This document shows, piece by piece, positions 18,531 to 27,914 of a stretch of DNA of 64,000 nucleotides. The notes under the pieces were generated by a model. It was not told where the DNA came from. It made no database searches and saw only the letters and a program-made list of their open reading frames with translations. The translations under genes were made by a program, and so were the position numbers. Position 1 is the first letter of the stretch; every line of letters starts with the position of its first letter. Origin of the DNA: Sporosarcina sp. 6E9 (GTDB lineage: Bacteria; Bacillota; Bacilli; Bacillales_A; Planococcaceae); NCBI RefSeq assembly GCF_017921835.1, contig NZ_JAGEMN010000001.1, forward strand, positions 1,667,874-1,731,873, given 5' to 3'.

Positions 18531-19253
18531 ATGGAGAATAATACGTTTTATTCTGGTATAAAAGCCGGAACAAGCATTGCAATTGGCTATTTTCCCGTTG
18601 CGCTCACATTTGGTCTGCTAGCAAAAACTGCTGGGCTCTCAATGCTAGAAGCGACGGCTATGAGTATTTTCGTTTACGCAGGTGCTTCCCAATACATAGC
18701 TTTAAGCCTGATAGCTGATGCTGTCAATCCTATGCTGATTGTCATGAATACCTTCGTCGTGAACATTCGTCATTTCCTCATGACAGCCTCATTAAATGAG
18801 AAATTGAAGCCTGAAAAACGTTGGATCAAAGCCATTTATTCATTTTGGATAACTGATGAATCATTTTCAATGCTTGCCACAAGTAAAAACAAAAAAATAA
18901 CAACAGCTTTTACTTTTGGAGTTACATTGGTAGCATATGGAAGTTGGGTTATTTTCACTGCAATCGGACATGTTGTCGGTGCCAATTTGCCACTTTTTTT
19001 GCAAGCCGCAATGTCAATCGCTCTCTTTGCAATGTTTGTTGGACTGCTTGTGCCGTCCATGAAGGGGAACCGAAAAGTTGTCATGCTAGCAAGTATAGCA
19101 GCCGTCATTCATTGTTTTTTTTATTTTACGAATCTTTTATCAACCGGCTGGGCAATCCTTGTCGCAACATTAATCTCATCAATCTTCGTTGAAGTTATTT
19201 ATGCGAATTATCGTAAGAAATCAACGATGGTTTATTCAAAGGAGGAGGAATAA
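18531..19253 (+). CDS. azlC: AzlC family branched-chain amino-acid exporter, large subunit
   Basis: A 240-residue membrane protein that with AzlD exports branched-chain amino acids or analogues. The N-terminal AGTSIAIGYFPVALTFGLLAK and GASQYIA motifs, and NTFVVNIRHFLMTASL, define the family. It is divergent from the TVP38 gene with only about 130 bp between starts. A TATAAT-like element lies about 30 bases upstream of the ATG, but I see no convincing -35 and no T-box. The AzlD gene follows immediately. Confidence 0.92.
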   Translation: MENNTFYSGIKAGTSIAIGYFPVALTFGLLAKTAGLSMLEATAMSIFVYAGASQYIALSLIADAVNPMLIVMNTFVVNIRHFLMTASLNEKLKPEKRWIKAIYSFWITDESFSMLATSKNKKITTAFTFGVTLVAYGSWVIFTAIGHVVGANLPLFLQAAMSIALFAMFVGLLVPSMKGNRKVVMLASIAAVIHCFFYFTNLLSTGWAILVATLISSIFVEVIYANYRKKSTMVYSKEEE

Positions 19254-19254
19254 A

Positions 19255-19563
19255 TTGGGACCAATTTATTGGTGGATGCTATTTGGAATGGCGCTAGTTA
19301 CGTATATTCCTAGAATGATTCCCCTAACTTTTCTAGACGGTAAAGAATTACCGCCAATTGTATCCGGAGTCCTTCGGAATATCCCATACGCCGTTCTTGG
19401 TGCACTTATCTTCCCCGGCATTTTGTTCGTACAAGAAGGAAATATTCTTTTCGGCGTTATCGGTGCAAGTGTGGCATTTTTAATCGCACTATTAGGCGGC
19501 GGCGTCATGCCTGTCGTATTAGGTACAATTGGTGTGCTCGCTGTTTATAGTTTGTTTATGTAA
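19255..19563 (+). CDS. azlD: AzlD family branched-chain amino-acid exporter, small subunit
   Basis: A 102-residue hydrophobic protein with three to four helices, partner of AzlC. The TYIPRMIPLTFLDGKELPPIV and RNIPYAVLGALIFPG motifs are diagnostic. The TTG at 19255 is two bases after the azlC stop and follows GGAGGAGG by six bases. A longer frame opening at 19189 overlaps azlC and is not preferred. Confidence 0.9.
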   Translation: MGPIYWWMLFGMALVTYIPRMIPLTFLDGKELPPIVSGVLRNIPYAVLGALIFPGILFVQEGNILFGVIGASVAFLIALLGGGVMPVVLGTIGVLAVYSLFM

Positions 19564-19624
19564 GTGCCTGAGGGAAGATTGAACTATATCTTCTCCTACC
19601 TGAATAAAGGATCATGCAAGTAAA

Positions 19625-19667
19625 AAAAGGTATGAGAAGGAATAATAAAATTCCGCTCATACCTTTT
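19625..19667. terminator. Bidirectional terminator between azlD and csbA
   Basis: Stem AAAAGGTATGAG / CTCATACCTTTT with an inner GGAAT/ATTCC pairing and A/T tracts on both sides, between convergent genes. Confidence 0.9.
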
Positions 19668-19672
19668 ATTCA

Positions 19673-19924
19673 TTATTCTATATCCAAATGTTCACGTGCT
19701 CGCTTGACCATCCGGCTTGCATACCAAAAGCCAACTGTTAACGATACTGCATCTACCGTATATAATACCCAGTTATGTGTATAACCCGCGTAAACAGAAG
19801 CTGCGATTAACCCTGCCGTTAATAAAAGGCCTACTACATGATGGAATGTTATGCGTGTAAATAATACGACTAATAATGCAGGCATGATAGCCGCAAGTAT
19901 GAATTTCGTTATGAATGAATCCAT
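19673..19924 (-). CDS. csbA: CsbA family small membrane protein (DUF2198)
   Basis: An 83-residue protein with about three membrane helices. PALLVVLFTRITFHH and the following VGLLLTAGLIAAS match CsbA, which in B. subtilis is under sigma-B control and lies between uvrB and minJ. Here it follows minJ on the same strand, the same order. Function unknown. Confidence 0.85.
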   Translation of the reverse strand: MDSFITKFILAAIMPALLVVLFTRITFHHVVGLLLTAGLIAASVYAGYTHNWVLYTVDAVSLTVGFWYASRMVKRAREHLDIE

Positions 19925-19961
19925 TTAGCAACAACCTTCCCCAACAAACAAACGGTTCTCC

Positions 19962-21131
19962 TCACTGAATAACCAAAATTCCCAGGCGATGATGATCATG
20001 ACGATAAATCACTTGTTGCATAAGCCGTACTTCACCATCACGCCCTAAGACTTGCAATCTGCAATGCGCGGCATTAATTTGAATGGCGTCGTATAATTCT
20101 TTTTCATTCGTTACATTTAGCCCATTGACGGAACGGATACATTCTCCAGGAAGTAATCCCATTTTATCCCCTGGTGAATCTGGTATAACACCTGCGATAA
20201 CAACACCAGTCGATTTTGGAGCAACTACAAAAGCCCCGCCGCGTTCTTTAATCGATGCAACAATCGAGAGTACTACACGTCCTGCCACGCCGATGATTAA
20301 AGCAGCTACGCCTAAAATAGGCATCCAGATTGAACCAATGCCAAGTGCCAAAACAACAACACCAAGACTTATTATGCCACGTCCAATTTTAGGAAATGCG
20401 ATATTCGGATATGACGATCGAATCACTTGGGAAAATCCAATGATTAGCGGAATCGGAATAAAAGTAAATGCGGCCTCACCCAGCGTAAATTGCGGCCAAT
20501 ATGGTAAATATGCCGGAATAATATCACCAGGAACGAGAAACAAGACCGGCAATAGCCAGAGTCTCTTTGTTTTAAATACTGTAGCGTATAGTCCCCTTTT
20601 TGTCTTTTTCAAAAATGGCGACGTATCTTTGCTGCCGTATCGACTAACGAGAAGGCCTTCAGCTAACAGGAATAAGCCCGCAATGATTGCTACTGTTACG
20701 GCTAATTCGCCAAATAAATCAACGCTTTTTGGCGACCATCCACGATAAACAAAGTCAACCGCATAACGTTCCATGAAATAAATTGTAAAATAGGCAACCG
20801 TGACAAAATAAATGGGCGACATTATTTTATAATTAAAAGACAGAAGTCCAACAAACGCTGCTATGCAAAATAATACGAGCCAACCCGAATCTACTATTAG
20901 GCCAATACCCGATATAATTATAGATAAGATAATCGCATAAGGCCATGATTCAGATAAAAGCCGTTTTAACTCCGTGAACCCTGGCATTAAACGAACTCTG
21001 AAATTACGTCGTTCTCGCTTCACCCGCATATAGCCCAAAAACACTGCTGCGATTAGTGTGGCCACAAATAGTGGATTCAGAAAAAATAACGATGCAGCTG
21101 TTAGAACTTCTAGTAACACATCATTCACCAT
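19962..21131 (-). CDS. minJ: MinJ-like polytopic PDZ protein, division-site topology factor
   Basis: A 389-residue protein with about eight membrane helices and a C-terminal PDZ domain from about 300 (KSTGVVIAGVIPDSPGDKMG, LLPGECIRSVNG). The B. subtilis homologue links DivIVA to MinD at the poles and septum. Identification rests on the PDZ-plus-membrane architecture and the csbA-minJ-ctpB order. A general site-2 protease role is unlikely, since no HExxH motif is present. Confidence 0.85.
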   Translation of the reverse strand: MVNDVLLEVLTAASLFFLNPLFVATLIAAVFLGYMRVKRERRNFRVRLMPGFTELKRLLSESWPYAIILSIIISGIGLIVDSGWLVLFCIAAFVGLLSFNYKIMSPIYFVTVAYFTIYFMERYAVDFVYRGWSPKSVDLFGELAVTVAIIAGLFLLAEGLLVSRYGSKDTSPFLKKTKRGLYATVFKTKRLWLLPVLFLVPGDIIPAYLPYWPQFTLGEAAFTFIPIPLIIGFSQVIRSSYPNIAFPKIGRGIISLGVVVLALGIGSIWMPILGVAALIIGVAGRVVLSIVASIKERGGAFVVAPKSTGVVIAGVIPDSPGDKMGLLPGECIRSVNGLNVTNEKELYDAIQINAAHCRLQVLGRDGEVRLMQQVIYRHDHHRLGILVIQ

Positions 21132-21263
21132 GAACCGACACCATCCTATTCATTACTACACTATTTCTCTCTAAGGAAGAATTGAACTGCATTCTTCTTT
21201 ATTGTAACAAATGATTGGCAGATTAGGTGAATCCTTGCTGAATATTTTTTAAAAAAATTAAAA

Positions 21264-21303
21264 TAGGCTGTCGGCTAATTGGCATTCAATCAGTCGACAG
21301 CCT
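21264..21303 (-). terminator. Terminator downstream of ctpB
   Basis: Stem TAGGCTGTCG / CGACAGCCTA, followed on the minus strand by ATTTTAATTTTTTT. Confidence 0.88.
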
Positions 21304-21322
21304 AAATTTAATAGTTTAACTT

Positions 21323-22753
21323 CTATTCTTTCAGTAGATGCAGTAAGTAATCTAGCCCCATTTGTAATTGAACGTCATTTTCTGGATTTTCTCGATATGT
21401 TTCAATTTCTTTTTGTAATGCTGTGAAAAATTGCCGATCCATTTTACCTGATTCCTTCACTTTGGAATGCACTTGAAACTCTGTAACCGCATCTGCCGTA
21501 GCTTCATCGAAATAACCATCATCGCGGCCAATTTCATATCCTAGCCCATTCAGTAACTTTTGGCTATATGCCACATCATCATTAAAATCACCTTCAACGT
21601 ATTCAGCAGATATTAATCGAATATGCTCCTCAAACAAATCATCTTGATCTATTTTAAGATCAGCCTCAACACCTTTGCCGTGAATCCATTTTTCTTTTGG
21701 CGTCAGCCATTTTGCAGTTGATAACTTCACTTTACCGCCATTTACCAAATCCTTTGTGTCTTGAACAGTCCCTTTTCCGAAACTTTCCGTTCCAGCGATG
21801 GATGCCCTTCGTAAATCTTTTAGCGCGCCACTTAACATTTCACTAGCCGATGCACTTCCCTTATCTTGAAGCAGAACAAGCGGAACTTGTTTCAGTTGGC
21901 TATTAAATTTTAAATTTTCATCTTGGTCCGCGAGTAGTGGTGTCAACGCACCTGTGGCATCTTGCAAATAAGCATATATCGTATCTTCTTGAAGTAAGCT
22001 TGATAAAATTGTGCCGACACTGTGTAAATAACCGCCTGGGTTACCGCGGACGTCGATTACAATAGCCTCAGCCCCATCCCCAATCAACTTTTCAGTTGCA
22101 ATTGCCCATTCCTTAGCAGTTTCACTTCCGAAGGTCGTAATCGATATGTAACCGACTTTCCGTTCCTTCTCTTCAATCAATTCACTATTCACTGTCGTAA
22201 CAGGTATAACATCACGTATAATCGATATTTCAAGATGTTTATTTAATTCCGGTCTATATATCGTCAAAGTAACAGCTGTCCCTTTTTTTCCACGGATTTT
22301 TTGAACAACATCTTTTAATGTACCACCGTCTAAATTTTCGCCATCAATGCGAATCAGTTCATCATAAGGGCGTAATCCAGCTTTCTCTGCTGGAGAAGAT
22401 TTTACTGGCGCCACAATCACGAATTTACCGTTCGACCTTGTAATTTCAGCACCGATGCCAATTCTTTCACCCGCAAGCGACTCTTCATGTGCTGCGGCTT
22501 CTTCCTCAGATAAATAAGTTGAATATGGATCACCAATCACTTCCGTCATCCCTCTTAACGCACCTTCAATTAGAAGCTCTCCTTCTACAGGATAGACACC
22601 TTGCTCCTTAATTATTGCAAAGGCTTCATCGATAACGTCAAACGAGCTTTTCTCAATACTTTTGTCACCCTTCTCCTTGTTAAAAAAGAAGACTATGGAT
22701 GTTGCTGCCACAACAAGTATTAAAAATAGTAAAAACCAGCTTCTTCGCAGAAT
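21323..22753 (-). CDS. ctpB: Carboxy-terminal processing protease CtpB, non-canonical start
   Basis: S41 serine protease with a membrane anchor, a PDZ domain, a Ser/Lys dyad and a C-terminal peptidoglycan-binding domain. Relatives cleave SpoIVFA during sporulation. Counting from the ATT start, Ser302 in GSASASE and Lys327 in GKGTVQ are 25 apart, as in B. subtilis CtpB. The first in-frame ATG/GTG/TTG is GTG 22711; it has no ribosome-binding site and falls inside the hydrophobic anchor. ATT at 22753 lies seven bases after GGAGG and gives a complete 476-residue protein with an LRRSWFLLFLILVV anchor. CTG at 22750 is the alternative. Confidence 0.87.
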   Translation of the reverse strand: MLRRSWFLLFLILVVAATSIVFFFNKEKGDKSIEKSSFDVIDEAFAIIKEQGVYPVEGELLIEGALRGMTEVIGDPYSTYLSEEEAAAHEESLAGERIGIGAEITRSNGKFVIVAPVKSSPAEKAGLRPYDELIRIDGENLDGGTLKDVVQKIRGKKGTAVTLTIYRPELNKHLEISIIRDVIPVTTVNSELIEEKERKVGYISITTFGSETAKEWAIATEKLIGDGAEAIVIDVRGNPGGYLHSVGTILSSLLQEDTIYAYLQDATGALTPLLADQDENLKFNSQLKQVPLVLLQDKGSASASEMLSGALKDLRRASIAGTESFGKGTVQDTKDLVNGGKVKLSTAKWLTPKEKWIHGKGVEADLKIDQDDLFEEHIRLISAEYVEGDFNDDVAYSQKLLNGLGYEIGRDDGYFDEATADAVTEFQVHSKVKESGKMDRQFFTALQKEIETYRENPENDVQLQMGLDYLLHLLKE

Positions 22754-22817
22754 GCTCCCTCCTCCGTTTACTATATGAACGGAAAATAAACATTACAACT
22801 ACAGAAACTGGCTAATT

Positions 22818-23390
22818 TTATTTTAAGTTATTTACAAGAGCTTCCATCATTTTTTGATCCATCGGCCCTACGAATTTATGGACGATTTCTCCGTTGGTTC
22901 CAAGCATAAATGTCGTAGGTATTGATACGATTTCATACATTCTTTCTACTTCCCCATCTTTATCCAAAGGGATTGGAAAAGTTAAACCATAGTCATCTAT
23001 AAATTCTTCGACGCCTTTGAGTCCTCTTCTTTCTGTATTTGTCATATTAACGGCGATAATCTCAACATTTGCGGTTTCTTTATTCTCTTCATAATACTTT
23101 TCCATATGAGGCATCTCTGCTTTACACGGACCACACCAAGAAGCCCAAAAGTTAAGAATAACTTTCTTTCCTTTTAAGTCCGCTAAGTTTACCTGATCGC
23201 CTGAAATTGTCGTAAGGTCAAAATCCGGCGGCAAATCCCCTTCATCAAGTCCCACCGTGCCATTTGATTCATCGCCAGATACAACTTGATCAGTTGGCGC
23301 ATTTTTTTTCATATTTGATTGTACTGTTATCACAATCATTGATCCGATAACCAAGATAGCGATTAGATAACCGATCATCTTTTTATTCAT
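22818..23390 (-). CDS. Membrane-anchored thiol-disulfide oxidoreductase (ResA/TlpA-like)
   Basis: A 190-residue thioredoxin-fold protein with an N-terminal signal anchor (about 6-25) and an extracytoplasmic domain. The active site WASWCGPC places the reactive pair at Cys86 and Cys89. The LPPDFDLTTISGDQVNLADLKGK opening and the cis-Pro segment SIPTTFML are typical of ResA/StoA/YneN. ResA acts in cytochrome c maturation and StoA in sporulation; specificity cannot be decided. It overlaps the upstream membrane-protein gene by four bases. Confidence 0.9.
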   Translation of the reverse strand: MNKKMIGYLIAILVIGSMIVITVQSNMKKNAPTDQVVSGDESNGTVGLDEGDLPPDFDLTTISGDQVNLADLKGKKVILNFWASWCGPCKAEMPHMEKYYEENKETANVEIIAVNMTNTERRGLKGVEEFIDDYGLTFPIPLDKDGEVERMYEIVSIPTTFMLGTNGEIVHKFVGPMDQKMMEALVNNLK

Positions 23391-24037
23391 AAATGTCCCT
23401 CCGATATATTTTTCTCATTTTGTCCTAAGAATATCACTATGAAAACCGTTGCCAAGATTGTGATAAAAAGTGAATTACTCATATAACTTGAAGGTTGAAA
23501 TAGCGTCGTGAAAAAATGGCTTGCTGCAAATAATAATGTTAACTGAATAATTGCATTGTCCATTTTATTAATACTCATCCATATGAACACGGCCACTAGC
23601 GTGAACATGATGATTGTAACAATTTCAGCTGACTTCGCTCCTTCATTTAAGAATACCATGGCTAGTTGAAAGATTGATTGAATTGTTATGAATCCCAAAA
23701 ATAATGCTTGTTTTTCGATCGTATGCATACCGTTCTTTTTCAATTCAATTAAGATTGCAACCATTCCTGCAATAATCCCTAAATAAAGCCCAATTTGCCC
23801 CCCGTTGAAATAGATTATGGATAATGGCGATTTTATGACATTTTCAAAATCAGTTAGGATTACGCTTAATTTCCAAACGATAACAAAATAAAAAATTGAA
23901 TCGGACAACACACCCGAAATTCGTTTTCCATAACGCAATCGAATCACGAAATAAGTTATTGCGAAGGCCAGCACTAAAGCTACCCATGAGGATGGCACTG
24001 TTGTGTTCCCGATTAAAAACAATTTCGTTACAGTCAT
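23387..24037 (-). CDS. Multi-pass membrane protein coupled to the ResA-like gene
   Basis: About 216 residues with roughly seven hydrophobic helices and no cysteine after the chosen start. It is therefore not a CcdA/DsbD-type electron carrier despite its ResA-like partner. The segment GGQIGLYLGIIAGMVAILIELKK faintly recalls prolipoprotein diacylglyceryl transferase, but the match is weak. ATG 24037 follows AAGGAGAT by seven bases, while the longer frame starting at 24088 lacks support. The four-base overlap with the next gene implies coupled translation. Function not recognised. Confidence 0.75.
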   Translation of the reverse strand: MTVTKLFLIGNTTVPSSWVALVLAFAITYFVIRLRYGKRISGVLSDSIFYFVIVWKLSVILTDFENVIKSPLSIIYFNGGQIGLYLGIIAGMVAILIELKKNGMHTIEKQALFLGFITIQSIFQLAMVFLNEGAKSAEIVTIIMFTLVAVFIWMSINKMDNAIIQLTLLFAASHFFTTLFQPSSYMSNSLFITILATVFIVIFLGQNEKNISEGHL

Positions 24038-24115
24038 TAATATTATCTCCTTAATATGCTTTGCTCCTATACAGCTTATCGAAAACACAGTTACTTGGCG
24101 ATATTTTTGCCCACG

Positions 24116-24139
24116 AAAAAGCCCTCACTAGGAGGGCTT
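24116..24139 (-). terminator. Terminator after the M23 hydrolase gene
   Basis: Stem AAGCCCTC / GAGGGCTT with a short loop and TTTTTC on the minus strand. Confidence 0.85.
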
Positions 24140-24147
24140 AGTGTTTA

Positions 24148-25506
24148 TTAAAATGGTACGTAACTTCTAGGGTTTGCCGCTGAATTTCCATAACCAGTCC
24201 AACCGCCAACATGGAATTCAAAATGAAGATGTGGTCCGGATGATCTTCCTGTATTTCCCATTCCGCCAATAACCTGGCCTTTAGCAACAACTTGACCTGA
24301 GCTGACATTTACACTCGATAGATGTGCATATAATGTCGTATAAATTTTTCCGTCAACAGAATGCTTAATCATAATTATATTTCCGTATGTACCAAGTACA
24401 CCCGTACGCTGAACAACGCCATGTCCCGCCGCTAGTATTGGCGTTCCAGGAGAATTTGCGATATCGATTCCACGATGATTAGACGATGCAAAACCAATGT
24501 TACGATATCCATATTCAGATGATATACGCCCCGCTGCCGGTCTTGTCCAATTTCCAGCTGATACAGATGGTGCAGGTGCCACTGGTGTAGCTGCAGGTGC
24601 AGCCGGTTTAGACGAATTCCCGTTGCTTTTACTTGCCGATGCTTTGCGAGCTGCCTCAGCTGCTGCTTTCCGTTCTTCTTCCTCTGCTTTCTTTCTAGCA
24701 ATCTCTGCTTGACGAGCTAGTTCCGCTATGCGTGCTTCTTCAGCAGCAATCGCTTGCTCAACTTCTTTACTGACTTTATGTGCTTCATGATATTCTTTTT
24801 CTAACTTTTTCTTTTCTTTACCCAATTTCGCTTGCTCTGCTTCTAATTCATTAACCAGTTGAGCCTTTTCTTTTTTCTGAGAATCAAGGGATGCTTTTAA
24901 TCTCGTTAGTTCATCTTTTTTCTTTTCTTGCTCACTAAGTTTCTGTTCAACTAATTTCTTCTCTACTTCTAACTGTTCTTTATCTTCATTTTGCTGCTTC
25001 ATAATATCGCGATCCGCTTCCATTAATGTGCTAACAGCAGAAAATCGATCGATAAAATCTGAGAAACTGTTTGCGCCCAGTAGTACATCCAAATAGTTTA
25101 CTTGTCCGCCCGTGACTTGCATCGCACGAATACGATCACGCAATACAACGTCGCGCTCTTCAATTCGCTTTTCAAGTTGCACAATGGATTCTTGCAGTTC
25201 TTTGATTTCTTTCGTAGTCTGAGCAATTTCCTCTTCGACTTGTTCGATATCAGCATTCGTTTTATTTACTTTATTCGTCAATTCATTAATTTGAGTACGA
25301 ATTGCTTCGACTTTCGATTCAACTTTACTGATTTCAGAGTCTTTCACTTTAATACCGGTATTTAATTCCTCTTTTTTCTTATCTAAATTTTGTTTTTCCT
25401 CTTTCATATCGTTCAAAGAGCTAGCAAAAGCTGAAGGATTTTCTATTGTGGTTGTTAAAATTAATATTGCAACCAAAAACGGCAGCATCCATTTTGACAT
25501 TCTCAA
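24148..25506 (-). CDS. Coiled-coil M23 murein hydrolase or activator next to FtsEX
   Basis: A 452-residue secreted protein. After a signal peptide (to about 28) comes a long coiled coil (about 32-265, rich in Lys/Glu), an Ala/Pro/Ser linker, and an M23/LytM domain with apparently intact zinc ligands (HRGID and HLHFE). The architecture is that of EnvC/PcsB-like proteins controlled by FtsEX, whose genes lie immediately upstream. Since the zinc ligands are present it may itself be an endopeptidase, unlike E. coli EnvC. Start TTG 25506 is about 10 bases after AAAGGGG; an ATG six bases on is the alternative. Confidence 0.9.
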   Translation of the reverse strand: MRMSKWMLPFLVAILILTTTIENPSAFASSLNDMKEEKQNLDKKKEELNTGIKVKDSEISKVESKVEAIRTQINELTNKVNKTNADIEQVEEEIAQTTKEIKELQESIVQLEKRIEERDVVLRDRIRAMQVTGGQVNYLDVLLGANSFSDFIDRFSAVSTLMEADRDIMKQQNEDKEQLEVEKKLVEQKLSEQEKKKDELTRLKASLDSQKKEKAQLVNELEAEQAKLGKEKKKLEKEYHEAHKVSKEVEQAIAAEEARIAELARQAEIARKKAEEEERKAAAEAARKASASKSNGNSSKPAAPAATPVAPAPSVSAGNWTRPAAGRISSEYGYRNIGFASSNHRGIDIANSPGTPILAAGHGVVQRTGVLGTYGNIIMIKHSVDGKIYTTLYAHLSSVNVSSGQVVAKGQVIGGMGNTGRSSGPHLHFEFHVGGWTGYGNSAANPRSYVPF

Positions 25507-25546
25507 CTGATTATTTCCCCTTTCGATTCCTTTATCTCTTTATCTA

Positions 25547-26431
25547 TCAAACTCTCAAAAACTTTCTAACTGACATAAAACTACCCCATATACCGATGAA
25601 GATCCCCAAACCGAGAATCAGGGCATTTAATTGGTAAATAAAAGGAGTTACCTCAAGTAGTTTAAATAAATCTCCTTCGATTTTAGGCTCGATGATATCG
25701 TATAGATTAAAGTAAGCAACTGTTAAAAGTATCATCGGTATAAGTGCGCCTAAAATTCCAAGCCAAATCCCTTCTAATATAAAGGGAATTCTAACAAAGT
25801 TATTTGTCGCACCAACAAGTTTCATGATTTCAATTTCATTTCTTCTTGCATTAATCGTCACTCTAATCGTATTTGAGATTAAGAACATTGCTGTGAATAA
25901 TAGGGCAATAATTAAACCGAGTCCAACATTTCGACCCGATTCAAGAAAACCGAATAACTTCTCAACTTTCCCTGCTCCATAAATCACTTCGTAAGTATAT
26001 TCAAATGTATCAATTTTTTTCGCAATTTCAGCTGTCTGATGGGGATCGACTGCTTTCAGATAAAACGCATGTCGAAGTGGATTATCTTGTTTGTATAAAC
26101 CAAGTTCATCTCCAAATCCTTTAATCATTTTGCCTAATTCTTGTTCATTTGAAGAATACTTCAAATCCTGTATACCTTTTATTTCACGTATTTCTTTTTC
26201 CAATTCGCTAATTGCTTCTTCATCTGCAGCTAAATCAACGATTACTTTAATTTCAACATCTTTTTCGATATTATCTGCAATTTTATTTAAATTCATCATG
26301 ATGACGATAAAGACACCAACAAGTAAAAGCGTTACAGTTACTGCACTTACAGAGGCAAATGTCATCCAAGCATTTCGACCAAGGCTTTTAAAGCTTCCGG
26401 TTAAGTGCCGGCTAAATGTTCTAAATTTCAT
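25547..26431 (-). CDS. ftsX: Cell-division ABC transporter permease FtsX
   Basis: A 294-residue permease with an N-terminal cytoplasmic segment, one helix (near 25-50), an extracellular loop (about 55-160) and three further helices. RHLTGSFKSLGRNAWMTFAS and RRNEIEIMKLVGATNNFVRIPFILEG are family signatures. It senses or transmits ATP hydrolysis by FtsE to wall hydrolases. ATG 26431 follows GGAGGTG by nine bases and overlaps the ftsE 3' end by 11 bases. Confidence 0.95.
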   Translation of the reverse strand: MKFRTFSRHLTGSFKSLGRNAWMTFASVSAVTVTLLLVGVFIVIMMNLNKIADNIEKDVEIKVIVDLAADEEAISELEKEIREIKGIQDLKYSSNEQELGKMIKGFGDELGLYKQDNPLRHAFYLKAVDPHQTAEIAKKIDTFEYTYEVIYGAGKVEKLFGFLESGRNVGLGLIIALLFTAMFLISNTIRVTINARRNEIEIMKLVGATNNFVRIPFILEGIWLGILGALIPMILLTVAYFNLYDIIEPKIEGDLFKLLEVTPFIYQLNALILGLGIFIGIWGSFMSVRKFLRV

Positions 26432-27107
26432 AGCCGTATGCACCTCCGTGTTCATCGCGTACGATAAGCCCGCCTTCAACTGCAATCACTCTGTGTTTCA
26501 AAGTATTGACGATATCTTTGTTATGGGTAGCCATAATGATTGTAGTACCTCTTGCGTTTATTCGTTCGAAAATATCCATTATTTCATAAGACGTTTCTGG
26601 ATCGAGGTTTCCTGTAGGTTCATCTGCAATAACTAATTGTGGAACATTCACTATTGATCTCGCAATTGCTACTCGCTGCTGTTCTCCGCCAGATAATTCA
26701 TTGGGAAACATCCGCGCTTTATGTGCTAATCCGACTAATTCCAGCACATCAGTAACCTTTTTTCGTATTCTAGTAGGAGTTTCTTCGATTACTTCTAGGG
26801 CAAATGCGACATTTTCATATACGTTAAGTTTCGGTAATAACTTAAAATCCTGAAATACGACACCAATTCGTCTGCGTAAATAAGGAACTTTTCTTCTTTT
26901 CAATGTAGCTAAATTAATACCATCTATAATTATATCACCGCTAGTTGGTACTTCCTCGCGGTACATCATTTTAATGAATGTAGATTTTCCTGCACCACTT
27001 GGACCAACAACGTAAACAAACTCTCCGCGTCCAATTTCTATATTAATACCATTTGATGCAACTACACCATTTGTATATTTTTTATAGACATCTTTCATCA
27101 CAATCAT
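26421..27107 (-). CDS. ftsE: Cell-division ATP-binding protein FtsE
   Basis: A 228-residue ABC ATPase. Walker A GPSGAGKST is at 35-43, signature LSGGEQQRVAIARS and Walker B LVIADEPTGNLDPE are present, and the switch His is in ATHN. It forms the FtsEX complex with the overlapping gene downstream, and the M23 gene that follows is the probable effector. Confidence 0.96.
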   Translation of the reverse strand: MIVMKDVYKKYTNGVVASNGINIEIGRGEFVYVVGPSGAGKSTFIKMMYREEVPTSGDIIIDGINLATLKRRKVPYLRRRIGVVFQDFKLLPKLNVYENVAFALEVIEETPTRIRKKVTDVLELVGLAHKARMFPNELSGGEQQRVAIARSIVNVPQLVIADEPTGNLDPETSYEIMDIFERINARGTTIIMATHNKDIVNTLKHRVIAVEGGLIVRDEHGGAYGYEI

Positions 27108-27268
27108 GCTAAAACCACCTGAATCTTTAATAAATAGATTTTATTCAACAACAACAGTATAGCATGTTTCTCTCAATCTAATTATTACAGTTATATTTCA
27201 TTTGTTTAACCGAAAGTTATTTGGGTAGTAATATTTCCAAACACTAAAATAATGCATTTTTCTACAAT

Positions 27269-27308
27269 AAAAAATCACTAGCGGAAAAGTTTCCGCTAGT
27301 GATTTTTT
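27269..27308. terminator. Strong terminator downstream of the cytochrome c gene
   Basis: Perfect 19-bp stem ending GCGGAAA / TTTCCGC with an AG loop and A/T tracts on both sides; active for the minus-strand cytochrome gene. Confidence 0.92.
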
Positions 27309-27313
27309 ATTAC

Positions 27314-27643
27314 TTATTTCTTTTCTGCAAGCCATTTTGCAACTGCGTCTGCTTCTTCACCTTTGATGAGTCCGCCTGGCATTCCGCCTTGACCATTGAT
27401 AATAATATCGTGGATTTCAGATTCTGAAAGTTTCGAGCCGACATCTGTTAGTCCAGGTGCACTGCCGCCTTCCAAGTTGTTACCATGACATGCGATACAT
27501 TTGTTGTTGACGATTTTTTCAGCATCTACGCTCGCTGTTTCTCCGCCTGTAGTCGCGCCTTCATCCTTTGTCTTGTCTCCGCCACCACATGCACCGAGCA
27601 CAAGAAGTGATGCAAATATTGCTGCTAAAAGTTTTTTCTTCAT
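27314..27643 (-). CDS. cccB: Lipoprotein cytochrome c551 (CccB-like)
   Basis: A 109-residue membrane-anchored class I cytochrome c. The lipobox LGAC is followed by a Gly/Asp/Lys/Thr-rich linker, the haem-binding CIACH (about residues 49-53) and a distal Met ligand in GGMPGG. It probably carries electrons to the terminal oxidase on the outer face of the membrane. In B. subtilis cccB also sits between ftsE and prfB. Confidence 0.93.
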   Translation of the reverse strand: MKKKLLAAIFASLLVLGACGGGDKTKDEGATTGGETASVDAEKIVNNKCIACHGNNLEGGSAPGLTDVGSKLSESEIHDIIINGQGGMPGGLIKGEEADAVAKWLAEKK

Positions 27644-27914
27644 GCTGTTTCCTCCCTTGATTTATAGTTTGTAACAAAGGAATATAAATATACATTCCTC
27701 TATTTCAGTATACCAAAAACACGGAGCATTCAACCTATTCATGCCGAATCATAATTCCTGGAAATTAATACAAACATTGTCATGACAAGGTTTTCCAAAA
27801 CATGTCACATTTCTGTGAACACATCTTTTTGATGCTTTTCTGTTTTCCAAAATGAACTGCTGATATTTATGCTATGGTACTTATATTTACCTATTTGTCT
27901 TTTTATAAACATTT

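Noticed and set aside
20083-20748. 221-residue plus-strand frame
   Set aside because: Antisense to minJ, with Pro/Thr/Ser-rich composition expected from a shadow of membrane codons.
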